DNA from: Chitinophagales bacterium
Lineage (GTDB): Bacteria > Bacteroidota > Bacteroidia > Chitinophagales > Saprospiraceae
Length of the DNA: 64,000 nt
Direction: 5' to 3'
NCBI GenBank assembly: GCA_017303475.1
Contig: JAFLBO010000031.1
Span: 1 to 64,000, forward strand
Part shown: piece after piece, positions 1-7,817 of the stretch
Numbering within the stretch: the stretch's first letter is position 1
Layout of the letters: each line of letters starts with the position of its first letter
The notes under the pieces: model-generated
The model's input: the letters and a program-made list of their open reading frames with translations, nothing else
Told to the model about the DNA's origin: nothing
Databases searched by the model: none
Position numbers and translations under genes: made by a program

Positions 1-130
1 TCGTGGCTGTTTGAGAGGGTATTAGGCAAAAAAATGTTCACAAAATTGACGGGTAATTGAGCCTAATGAGCAAGGACAAATGCCAAAAATGAATCATTAA
101 TCTGTCAACCTTTTTTAGGACGGGTCAGAA

Positions 131-345
131 TGTCCAATATCCAATATCCAATATCCAATGTCCAATGTCCAAGTGGTGCGGGTGCTTGGCGTCGGCGCCT
201 TAGTTGGGCATTGATCGCCTGAATGGCTAAAGCTTTTCACAAACACTCGCCATTCAGGCGAGGTAAATGCCCAACACAGGTGCTAATGCCAGGCACCCGC
301 ACCACTTGGACATTGGATATTGGACATTGGATATTGGACATTTTC
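131..345. repeat. Long imperfect palindrome built from TCCAATR heptamers
   Basis: The left arm opens with heptamers TCCAATA (three) and TCCAATG (two). The right arm ends with the mirror words ATTGGAYA and runs to the tex stop codon at 345-347. Inside the heptamers both arms continue with matching words: a GTGGTGCGGGTGC block, GTTGGGCATT against AATGCCCAAC, and CGCCTGAATGGC against GCCATTCAGGCG. The symmetry centre is near 238. No gene is visible in 1-344. The structure lies directly downstream of tex (minus strand) and could form a hairpin of roughly 100 bp per arm with interruptions. A terminator or 3'-end role is inference. Confidence 0.85.
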
Positions 346-2450
346 TACAGGTTTTTCATACTCAGAGCCACTCGTTTCCTCACCATATCCACCTCAACCA
401 CCCGTACGGTTACTTGCTGGCCGAGTGAAACTACTTCCATGGGGTCGCGTACAAACTTGTCGGCGAGCTGAGAAACGTGTACCAGGCCGGAATCTTTCAC
501 ACCAATGTCTACAAAGGCTCCGAAATTGGTGATATTGGTTACTATGCCCGGCAAAATCATGCCTGGGTGAAGATCTTCCAGACTACGCACATTGGCAAAT
601 TCAAAGGCCTTTGCGGCGCCACGCGGGTCGAGTCCGGGTTTTTCCAGTTCTTTCAAAATGTCTTTAAGCGTGGGCAAACCCACATCCCCACGCACGTATT
701 TTTTCAGATCAATGGCGGCGCGTTTTTCACGGTCGCGTATCAAATCCACCACTTTACAACCCAAATCAGCAGCCATTTCCTCCACCAGGGCATAACGCTC
801 CGGGTGAACTGCCGTATTGTCGAGCGGGTTTTTGGCATCGCGGATGCGCAAAAATCCGGCACATTGCTCAAAGGCTTTATCGCCCAAACGAGCCACCTTT
901 TTCAAATCGCTGCGTTTAGTGAAAGCGCCGTTTTCTGTGCGGTAATCCACTATGTTTTTGGCCAGAACCGGCCCCAGGCCAGACACATAAGTCAGCAGGT
1001 GTTTGCTGGCAGTATTGAGGTTGATCCCCACGGAGTTTACACAACTTTCCACCGTGCGATCCAGCCCGTCTTTGAGCTGGGTTTGGTTTACATCGTGCTG
1101 ATACTGCCCCACACCGATGCTTTTAGGATCGATTTTAACCAGTTCTGCCAACGGATCCATCAGGCGACGGCCTATACTTACAGCGCCGCGTACGGTTACA
1201 TCTTCCTTGGGGAATTCTTCGCGGGCTACTTCGCTGGCAGAATAAATGGAGGCTCCGGCTTCATTCACCTGGAAAATTTCTACCGGTCGTTCGAACTTGA
1301 TTTTTCGCAAAAAATCCATGGTTTCGCGTCCAGCCGTGCCATTGCCCACAGAAATAGCCTCTATTTGAAATTTTTCCACCAAATGCTCTATCTCCGCCTG
1401 CGCTTCAAATGGATTGTGCAGAAAAATGGCAGAATACTTGAGGAGGGTTCCACTGGCATCCAGGCAAACTACTTTACAACCCGTGCGGAATCCGGGGTCA
1501 ATACCCATGACCCGTTTTTCGCCCAATGGCGCTGAAAGCAGCAGCTGGCGCAGGTTTTCCGCAAAAACCCGGATGGCCTCTGTATCGGCTTTTTCTTTGG
1601 AAGAGTTGCGGAATTCTGTTTCGATGGAGGGCTGCAGCAGCCTTTTATAACTATCCTTCACGGCGGTGCGCACCTCTGCGGCAGATTCTCCATATCCGGT
1701 TACAAAAATGTATTCCAGATCTTCCACAGCTTTTTCTTCTTCGGGCGCAACGCTCACGCGCAGGAAGCCTTCTTCTTCACCTCTACGCATAGCCAGCAAT
1801 CGGTGACTCGGGCATTTGGCCAGGGGCTCGCTCCAGTCAAAGTAGTCGCGATACTTGGCGCCCTCGTCATCTTTGCCTTTTACCACTCTTGAACTAATCA
1901 CCGCTCCACGATCAAACAAACGTCGCACCTTGTCGCGCGCTTTAAGGTCTTCGCTGATCCATTCTGCTATGATATCCCGGGCGCCTTGAAGCGCATCTTC
2001 CAATGTTGGCACCTGATCAGTGATAAATTGGGCAGCCAGGGTTTCTACTTCTTTGTCGCGTTGCTGGAAAATGCGTTTAGCCAGTGGTTCCAGTCCTTTT
2101 TCAATGGCCATGGTAGCACGCGTTTTGCGCTTGGGACGGTATGGCAGGTAGAGGTCTTCCAGTTCCGTCATCGTTGCCGCATCCTCTATTTTTTTGCGCA
2201 ACTCAGGAGTCAGTTTCCCCTGTTCTTCAATGCTTTGTAAAATGGTTTCCCGACGCTTGTCGAGCTCCTGCATTTTTTTCCAGGCATCCTGAATATCTGC
2301 AATTTGAACCTCATCCAGCTCTCCGGTGGCTTCTTTCCGATAACGGGCAATAAAAGGAATGGTGGCCCCGCCTTCCAGCAGCTGAATAACAGATTCAATT
2401 TTGCGGGCAGGAATACCGGTAATCGGGGCAATACGTGGGGCGTAACTCAT
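345..2450 (-). CDS. tex: Tex family RNA-binding transcription accessory protein
   Basis: A 701-residue Tex protein, a cytoplasmic nucleic-acid-binding factor of the Tex/Spt6 family linked to transcription and RNA handling. The order fits the family: N-terminal helical region, a YqgF/RNase H-like fold from about residue 313 (starts GIDPGFRTGCK), a helix-hairpin-helix region near 487 (SGLGPVLAKNIV), and a C-terminal S1 domain from about 627 (PGIVTNITNFGAFVDIG) ending in LSMKNL. The ATG at 2450 was chosen because the protein then starts MSYAPRIA like homologues. A longer frame reaching 2552 crosses low-complexity leader DNA. The stop is followed directly by the heptamer palindrome, and a CATCGTT repeat lies just upstream of the start. 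The length is normal for the family. Confidence 0.96.
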   Translation of the reverse strand: MSYAPRIAPITGIPARKIESVIQLLEGGATIPFIARYRKEATGELDEVQIADIQDAWKKMQELDKRRETILQSIEEQGKLTPELRKKIEDAATMTELEDLYLPYRPKRKTRATMAIEKGLEPLAKRIFQQRDKEVETLAAQFITDQVPTLEDALQGARDIIAEWISEDLKARDKVRRLFDRGAVISSRVVKGKDDEGAKYRDYFDWSEPLAKCPSHRLLAMRRGEEEGFLRVSVAPEEEKAVEDLEYIFVTGYGESAAEVRTAVKDSYKRLLQPSIETEFRNSSKEKADTEAIRVFAENLRQLLLSAPLGEKRVMGIDPGFRTGCKVVCLDASGTLLKYSAIFLHNPFEAQAEIEHLVEKFQIEAISVGNGTAGRETMDFLRKIKFERPVEIFQVNEAGASIYSASEVAREEFPKEDVTVRGAVSIGRRLMDPLAELVKIDPKSIGVGQYQHDVNQTQLKDGLDRTVESCVNSVGINLNTASKHLLTYVSGLGPVLAKNIVDYRTENGAFTKRSDLKKVARLGDKAFEQCAGFLRIRDAKNPLDNTAVHPERYALVEEMAADLGCKVVDLIRDREKRAAIDLKKYVRGDVGLPTLKDILKELEKPGLDPRGAAKAFEFANVRSLEDLHPGMILPGIVTNITNFGAFVDIGVKDSGLVHVSQLADKFVRDPMEVVSLGQQVTVRVVEVDMVRKRVALSMKNL

Positions 2451-2460
2451 GGCTTTGGAA

Positions 2461-2487
2461 CGATGGTACGATGAACGATGAACGATG
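2461..2487 (-). repeat. Short CATCGTT heptamer array before the tex start
   Basis: Read on the tex strand, CATCGTT-type words recur four times with small variations, beginning about 10 bases upstream of the ATG at 2450. The same word doublet occurs upstream of the batA-like start (24821-24834). The array would sit in the tex 5' leader. No function is known. Confidence 0.6.
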
Positions 2488-2571
2488 GGGAGGCAAAAGT
2501 CCTTTTTAAGGGGGAAATGGAGGTGTTTTAGGGCTAAAAAAGTTATCCACAAGAAACGGTCTCAAATTCCC

Positions 2572-3327
2572 TTACACCAAAAATGGAATAAACGCCCGTC
2601 TGTCTGACGGGTAATCCGGAAATTGATCCCGGTACCAGCGGTGGTGTGATAATGCCCTCGGCGCCAGGTTGGCTATGGTCCACACGGCAAAACAAAGCCC
2701 GGGAAGGTTCCAGGCCATTACAGCAAACCCGCCCCATTCCAGCATTTCCCCAAAATGATTCGGGCAGCTGATCCAACGAAACAAGCCGCCTTGAGGAATG
2801 GAATAACCTGTTTGCCCGGGTTTGCGCAGGTTGATAAGGATATTATCGGAATGCCAGTTAATGCCCAAACCAAGTATAAACAACATCATGCCAAGCCAAA
2901 AACGGGGGTCAGAGCCCCAGGACGCCGGATATTGGGCAAAATGGGCAAAATAATAACCCAGAAAAAAGCCATTGGCCAGATTGAAACCCATGGCGGAAAG
3001 CGCAATAATCCAGGGCATGCGCTTGCCTTTGGTGCGCAGACGCATAGGGAAAATGATACTTCGGTTCAGATAATGAAACAGGAAAAACGCGCTTATGACC
3101 CAGATGATGGTGTTTTGTGGGCAGCCATCGGTGCATAAATAGTACAGAAAAACCAGGATTACCGTAAATTCCATAATGAACCAGCCCAAACGGTTGTCGA
3201 GCGTTGGGCCCCAGCCAGGCTTAATATGCCTGCCGTAGGGCGCATCCTGTTTGAGCAGGTAAAAAAATGTGATCACGCCAATGCCCATCCAGGCATACAA
3301 AAGTTGGATGTACGTTTCGTAGCTCAT
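2572..3327 (-). CDS. 3-oxo-5-alpha-steroid 4-dehydrogenase (SRD5A/DET2-like) membrane protein
   Basis: A 251-residue polytopic membrane protein of the steroid 5-alpha-reductase family, which reduces the delta-4 double bond of 3-oxo steroids with NADPH. It resembles animal SRD5A1 over its length. Visible family signatures are NRSIIFPMRLR near residue 88, the NADPH-site block HSDNILINLRKPG, a following GGLFRWISCPNHFGEMLEW segment, and the C-terminal pattern HHRWYRDQF ending in IPFLV. About six hydrophobic segments are seen. Its ATG overlaps the TGA of the upstream SDR gene (ATGA at 3324-3327), indicating translational coupling. The substrate in a bacterium is uncertain and could be a sterol-like or other enone lipid. 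Confidence 0.88.
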   Translation of the reverse strand: MSYETYIQLLYAWMGIGVITFFYLLKQDAPYGRHIKPGWGPTLDNRLGWFIMEFTVILVFLYYLCTDGCPQNTIIWVISAFFLFHYLNRSIIFPMRLRTKGKRMPWIIALSAMGFNLANGFFLGYYFAHFAQYPASWGSDPRFWLGMMLFILGLGINWHSDNILINLRKPGQTGYSIPQGGLFRWISCPNHFGEMLEWGGFAVMAWNLPGLCFAVWTIANLAPRALSHHRWYRDQFPDYPSDRRAFIPFLV

Positions 3328-4307
3328 AGGTATCCGTATTGATCAAACCATTGATAAGCCCCGGCAATGGTTTGTTCCAATGGCCGGGAGGTGTAGCCTA
3401 ATTCCTGAAATGCTTTTTGTCCGGAAACCTGCAATGCGCCTGTTTTGACAGTGTCCAACGATTCATGCGTGAAAAGTGGCCGTTTTCCGGTGAATTTGCT
3501 GAATAATTGCACAAAAGGAAGTCCTAATTGCAATAATCCAAAAGGAACAGTACGGGTGGGCGCCGGAACCCCGGTTACTTTTTCAGCCAGAGCTGCCACC
3601 TCGAGCAGGGTTGCATAGGCGCCCGGCAACAAATAGGCTTCGCCTGAACGCCCCCGATGCAGGGCCGCAACAGCAGCGCCCGCCACATCGGTTACATCGC
3701 ACCAGTCGAACCCGCCCGGAGTGAGCAAGGGGATTTTTCTTCGGTACAGATCCAGCAGCATTTGTCCGGCCAGTGAAGGCTCAAAATCCCAAGGGCCAAG
3801 CACGGCCGTAGGACATAAAGCAAGAATTTCTGTGGAAGGATTTGCGGCAGCCATTTCGAGACAGAGCTGAAGGGCTATGGCTTTGCTGCGGTCGTATGCC
3901 ATAACGCTGTCAAATGCCAGCGCCCGGGTTTCGTCGAGAGGAACTGTTTGCGGGTCTTGCCGGAAGGCATGAACAGAGCTAAAACAAATCGCTCTCCGTA
4001 CTTTGTTGGCCAGCGCTGCTTGAAGAAGTAAACGGGTGCCTTCCACGTTGGCCTGATGCACTTTTCCATCCGGATCACCTTGAATAGAAATACGGGCGGC
4101 CAGGTGGATTACTGCATCTGCTCCAAAACATAGTGCATGGAGTGACCTGGAATCCAGCAAATGCCCTTGAACGGTTTCTACAGGGAGTCCGGCCATCGCA
4201 GGGCTTTCCCGGCGCAGGAGCACCCTTACTTGATAGCCGGCCTGAATTAATTGCCTGACCACCACATTTCCGATTCGTCCGGAAGCTCCGGTTATTGCAA
4301 TGTGCAC
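3324..4307 (-). CDS. NAD(P)-dependent epimerase/dehydratase (extended SDR)
   Basis: An extended short-chain dehydrogenase/reductase of 327 residues. The GTG start at 4307 places Met directly before the Rossmann strand (MHIAITGASGRIG), giving the GxxGxxG dinucleotide motif at residues 7-13. A TTG at 4328 could give a seven-residue extension. The active-site YxxxK is seen as YDRSK, and the region around it (CFSSVHAF, then RALAFDSVMAYDRSK) resembles dihydroflavonol-reductase and 3-beta-hydroxysteroid-dehydrogenase-like SDRs. The stop overlaps the start of the 5-alpha-reductase homologue, so both are probably co-translated and may act on the same hydroxy/oxo lipid (inference). The exact substrate cannot be read from sequence. 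Confidence 0.88.
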   Translation of the reverse strand: MHIAITGASGRIGNVVVRQLIQAGYQVRVLLRRESPAMAGLPVETVQGHLLDSRSLHALCFGADAVIHLAARISIQGDPDGKVHQANVEGTRLLLQAALANKVRRAICFSSVHAFRQDPQTVPLDETRALAFDSVMAYDRSKAIALQLCLEMAAANPSTEILALCPTAVLGPWDFEPSLAGQMLLDLYRRKIPLLTPGGFDWCDVTDVAGAAVAALHRGRSGEAYLLPGAYATLLEVAALAEKVTGVPAPTRTVPFGLLQLGLPFVQLFSKFTGKRPLFTHESLDTVKTGALQVSGQKAFQELGYTSRPLEQTIAGAYQWFDQYGYL

Positions 4308-4345
4308 AGACTGATTATTTTCGCCCAAAGAAACAAAACCTGCTC

Positions 4346-5263
4346 ATGCTGCGAACCATACTTTTACTGATTGCCACCTTGCTGGCCCTGCCTTTTGTGG
4401 CTTTTTATTACGATCAGCCGCTTGCCCCGGAACATTGGACCGTGCTGGGGGCATTGTTGAAAATCATGCTGGGAGTAGCGCTCACTTGTTTTGTAGTGAG
4501 CGAACTGACCCGGAATTACAGTCAGGTAGATAAACTTTGGAGTATCATTCCAGTGGTATATGTCTGGTATGTAGCTTCTCAAAGCGGATTTTCGGAACGC
4601 ATTATGCTCATGGCCGTATTGGCAACTGTTTGGGCAATGCGACTCACTTTTAACTTTGCCAGGCGGGGTGGTTACCATTGGATTCCCTGGAAAGGAGAGG
4701 AGGATTATCGTTGGAGTGTTTTGCGGCAAAATCCTTTGTTGAGCGGGCGTTTATCCTGGGGGTTATTCAATCTGTTTTTCATTTCTCTGTATCAAAACGG
4801 GCTTATTTTGTTGTTTACCCTGCCAACTGTTGCTGCCTGGCAGGGTGGCGATACCCCTCTAAATGCCCTGGATTATTTGGCCGCAGCTTTGTTTTTGGGT
4901 TTTGTGGTCACAGAGACCATCGCAGATCAGCAACAATGGAATTTTCAAAAGGAAAAATACCGCCGAATTGCGGCAGGGGAGCCATTGGGTGAGGAATATG
5001 GGAAAGGATTCTGTGCCCGTGGCTTATGGTCGGTGGTGCGCCACCCGAATTATGCCTCTGAACAGGCTATCTGGCTTAGTTTTTATTTGTTCAGCGTTGC
5101 AGCCACTGGCAGGTGGTTAAATTGGTCGCTTGCCGGAGCCTTATTATTGATGCTGTTATTTCTGGGTAGTTCAGATTTCAGCGAAAAAATTTCGGCTGGG
5201 AAATACCCGGCTTATCAGGAATATCAGAAAAAGGTGGGGCGGTTTTTACCGAAACTATTTTGA
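4346..5263 (+). CDS. DUF1295 family membrane protein (steroid 5-alpha-reductase fold)
   Basis: A 305-residue integral membrane protein of the DUF1295 family, distantly related to steroid 5-alpha reductases and isoprenylcysteine methyltransferases. Seen: an N-terminal hydrophobic helix, the block SQVDKLWSIIPVVYVW, a polar segment RRGGYHWIPWKGEEDYRW, DQQQWNFQKEKYR, and the C-terminal signature GLWSVVRHPNYASEQAIW followed by YQEYQKKVGRFLP. The ATG at 4346 was chosen because it begins the first membrane helix. It is divergent from the SDR/5-alpha-reductase pair with under 40 bases between starts, so shared control is likely. The reaction is unknown. Confidence 0.88.
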   Translation: MLRTILLLIATLLALPFVAFYYDQPLAPEHWTVLGALLKIMLGVALTCFVVSELTRNYSQVDKLWSIIPVVYVWYVASQSGFSERIMLMAVLATVWAMRLTFNFARRGGYHWIPWKGEEDYRWSVLRQNPLLSGRLSWGLFNLFFISLYQNGLILLFTLPTVAAWQGGDTPLNALDYLAAALFLGFVVTETIADQQQWNFQKEKYRRIAAGEPLGEEYGKGFCARGLWSVVRHPNYASEQAIWLSFYLFSVAATGRWLNWSLAGALLLMLLFLGSSDFSEKISAGKYPAYQEYQKKVGRFLPKLF

Positions 5264-5350
5264 GGACCTGATTTGGATTCGGATAACCCGCAAGTGAACA
5301 GGATCGCCATCCCTTTGTTTGATAGGTTTACTTTTAAAAAAATAACACAC

Positions 5351-5983
5351 ATGATTTACGAACGTTTACTGCACGACAATAAAGCCTGGGCCCATTCAAA
5401 ATTAAACGAAGACCCTGAATATTTTGAACGCCTGGTAAACGTACAAACACCTGAAATTCTTTGGATTGGATGTTCTGACAGCAGGGTTCCACCCGACCAG
5501 ATTACCCAGACCAAACCAGGTGAAATTTTTATCCATCGTAATGTGGCGAACATGGTAGTGCATACAGATTTGAATCTTCTATCTGTATTGCAGTACGCCG
5601 TAGAAGTGTTGAAAGTAAAACACATCATAGTATGCGGTCACTACGGTTGTGGAGGGGTAAAGGCAGCTATGGGACGCAGTTCTTTGGGTATTATCAATAA
5701 ATGGTTGCGCAACATCAAAGATGTTTACCGTTTCCACAGTGAAGAGCTGGAAGCCATTAAGGACGATCAGCATCGGCTAAACAGGCTCATTGAACTCAAT
5801 ATTATTGAACAGGTTAATAATCTGGCCAAAACCTCTATCGTTCAGCACGCCTGGAAAGAATGGAATGCGCCGCATATTCATGGCTGGGTGTACGATCTGG
5901 CGGATGGAATTATTCGCCCTTTGTTTGATATTGCTCCGGGCTCCCACATGGAACACCCCATTTATGAATATGATAATTTGTGA
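5351..5983 (+). CDS. can: Beta-class carbonic anhydrase
   Basis: A 210-residue beta-carbonic anhydrase, which interconverts CO2 and bicarbonate in the cytoplasm. The zinc ligands are visible: Cys41 and Asp43 in CSDSR, and His97 and Cys100 in HYGCGG. The Asp/Arg pair of the CxDxR motif is intact. The ATG at 5351 was preferred to an upstream frame extension because MIYERLLHDNKAW matches the usual N-terminus. The gene lies 87 bases downstream of the DUF1295 gene, in the same direction. A dyad at 5994-6025 just after the stop may terminate it. Confidence 0.96.
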   Translation: MIYERLLHDNKAWAHSKLNEDPEYFERLVNVQTPEILWIGCSDSRVPPDQITQTKPGEIFIHRNVANMVVHTDLNLLSVLQYAVEVLKVKHIIVCGHYGCGGVKAAMGRSSLGIINKWLRNIKDVYRFHSEELEAIKDDQHRLNRLIELNIIEQVNNLAKTSIVQHAWKEWNAPHIHGWVYDLADGIIRPLFDIAPGSHMEHPIYEYDNL

Positions 5984-5993
5984 GGACCTGGTC

Positions 5994-6025
5994 AGGTAGC
6001 AGGATTCGCCATAAACCTGCTACCT
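5994..6025 (+). terminator. Candidate hairpin after carbonic anhydrase
   Basis: A perfect 10-bp inverted repeat (AGGTAGCAGG and CCTGCTACCT) with a 12-nt loop lies 10 bases after the stop. No strong T tract follows directly (a TTTTT run comes about 9 bases later), so this is a possible but not canonical terminator. Confidence 0.4.
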
Positions 6026-6056
6026 TCGCGCGGTTTTTGTAAATTTCCGTGTGCCT

Positions 6057-7124
6057 ATGCGCTTGCTTTTTATCCCGTTTTTGCTCTGTCTCCAAACCGT
6101 AATGTTATCGGCGCAGGGTTTCCAGCTTGTTTTTCCCGGTTTGGGCGGAGCTGAGCTGATTGATAGCGTAGCTTCCCGTTACCGACCAGTTACGGTACTT
6201 GACTACGCTAATGCCCGGGATACTTTGTATGCGGAAGTATTGGCTATTGACGACGATAGTCTGCGCTGTATTTATTCCGGACACACCCTTTATCTGGACC
6301 CTACACAGGATCCAACCCAATACATTTATCAAAATGGAGGTACGAACGGTATGAATACAGAACATGCCTACCCACAGGCAAAAGGCGCCGCCGACGGCAA
6401 TGCCCGAAGCGACATGCACCATCTGTATCCAACCCGTGTGGCAGTGAATGAAGCCAGAGGAAATTTACCATTTACAGACATTCCTGATGCACAAACCCAG
6501 AAATGGTTCATTGGTAACCAATTGTTCACCAGTATCCCTGCTACAAATATTGACGCATATTCAGAGCAACGAACAGATGCCTTTGAACCCCGTGAGTCTG
6601 TAAAAGGTGACCTGGCTCGTTCTGTGTTTTATTTCTACACCATGTACCAGGCTCAAGCTAACCTGGCTGACCCCAATTTTTTTGAATTACAGCGCCATAC
6701 GCTTTGTCAATGGGCTCAGCAGGATCCGGCGGATTCAACTGAGTTGCGCAAAACATGGCGTATTGCACCTTATCAGGAAGGCAAACCCAATCCATTTGTC
6801 CTGGATTGCACACTGGCCAATCGCTGTTGGTGTCCGGAAGTGCCCCACAATTGTTTGTCGTCCACCGACAGCCCGGAAAACCCGGCTGAAGCGTCGGTGG
6901 TTTTGTGGCCCAACCCGGCAGCGGAAAAGGTGCAGTATTCATCTGTTACTGGAGCACCGGTTTCTGTTGCTATAATTGACTTGCTGGGACGGAAACTTGT
7001 ATCCAGTCATACTCCTGCCGCAACCGGAGAATTATCTGTTCAAACTTTGCCCAAAGGGTTTTACTGGGTAGAGGTATTACACTTTTCCGGACGCAAAACG
7101 ATTCAATCCTTGCTGGTACAATAG
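6057..7124 (+). CDS. Secreted endonuclease I family nuclease with T9SS sorting domain
   Basis: A 355-residue exported protein with a signal peptide (cleavage expected after LSAQ, near residue 20), an endonuclease I (EndA/NucM-type, His-Me finger) domain, and a C-terminal T9SS sorting domain. Nuclease signatures are NTEHAYPQ, SDMHHLYPT and VNEARGNLPF, around residues 98-145. The tail from about residue 277 (VVLWPNPAAEKVQY, then YWVEVLHFSGRKTIQSLLVQ) is a type A sorting domain, so the nuclease is probably secreted or surface-bound for use of extracellular DNA. The ATG at 6057 is preferred to a GTG two codons upstream. Confidence 0.93.
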   Translation: MRLLFIPFLLCLQTVMLSAQGFQLVFPGLGGAELIDSVASRYRPVTVLDYANARDTLYAEVLAIDDDSLRCIYSGHTLYLDPTQDPTQYIYQNGGTNGMNTEHAYPQAKGAADGNARSDMHHLYPTRVAVNEARGNLPFTDIPDAQTQKWFIGNQLFTSIPATNIDAYSEQRTDAFEPRESVKGDLARSVFYFYTMYQAQANLADPNFFELQRHTLCQWAQQDPADSTELRKTWRIAPYQEGKPNPFVLDCTLANRCWCPEVPHNCLSSTDSPENPAEASVVLWPNPAAEKVQYSSVTGAPVSVAIIDLLGRKLVSSHTPAATGELSVQTLPKGFYWVEVLHFSGRKTIQSLLVQ

Positions 7125-7159
7125 TTTGCCAGGCATACCATCCAATCAATACATACAAT

Positions 7160-7807
7160 ATGCTCGAATTTTTCACTCAGGCGCTTGACGTTATTCGCCA
7201 CCTTGATGTCCATCTGGAAAACATCATGCGCGATTACGAACTGGCTACTTACCTCATCCTGGCCCTGATTATTTTTTGCGAAACCGGATTAGTTGTAACG
7301 CCATTCCTCCCGGGCGATTCGCTGTTGTTTGCTGCAGGCGCTATTACAGCTAAAACGGGCATACTGAACGTTTGGCTGCTCATCCCGCTGTTGTTTTTTG
7401 CTGCAATTCTTGGAGATAATACCAATTACTTCTTTGGGAAATTCCTGGGAGAAAAGGTGTTTACCAGGGATTATTGGTTTTTAAAGCGCAAATACATTGA
7501 CAAAACACACGAGTTTTATGAAAAATACGGCGGTAGAACGCTGATTATCGCGCGTTTTGTGCCCATAGTGCGCACTTTTGCGCCGTTTGTTGCCGGAGTA
7601 GGCAAGATGACTTACCGTCAGTTCATCGGGTATTGTATTACCGGAGGCATTTTCTGGGTGAGTTTGCTTACCCTGGCGGGGTATTATTTTGGACAAATTC
7701 CGATTGTCAAAGACAACTTCGAGATCGTGGTGTTCGGTATTATTGGCATTTCTCTGTTGCCAATAGTGGTGGAATTCCTTCGGGTAAAATTTGGAAAGAA
7801 ATCATAA
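7160..7807 (+). CDS. DedA/VTT family membrane protein
   Basis: A 215-residue inner-membrane protein of the DedA (SNARE-associated/VTT) family, whose members include lipid-carrier flippases such as undecaprenyl-phosphate and phosphatidylethanolamine translocases. Seen: the re-entrant motif FCETGLVVTPFLPGDSLLF, the conserved GDNTNYFFGK, and the second half-motif RFVPIVRTFAPFVAG, followed by membrane helices. Family-typical length. It lies between two exported proteins, and the next gene starts 10 bases after its stop, so co-transcription with the S9 peptidase is likely. The specific lipid is not predictable. Confidence 0.93.
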   Translation: MLEFFTQALDVIRHLDVHLENIMRDYELATYLILALIIFCETGLVVTPFLPGDSLLFAAGAITAKTGILNVWLLIPLLFFAAILGDNTNYFFGKFLGEKVFTRDYWFLKRKYIDKTHEFYEKYGGRTLIIARFVPIVRTFAPFVAGVGKMTYRQFIGYCITGGIFWVSLLTLAGYYFGQIPIVKDNFEIVVFGIIGISLLPIVVEFLRVKFGKKS

Positions 7808-7817
7808 ATCATCGTCT

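Noticed and set aside
477..1535. Open frame of 352 codons on the plus strand opposite tex
   Set aside because: It is antisense to a clear Tex gene and its translation has no recognisable family; the Tex frame explains the region.
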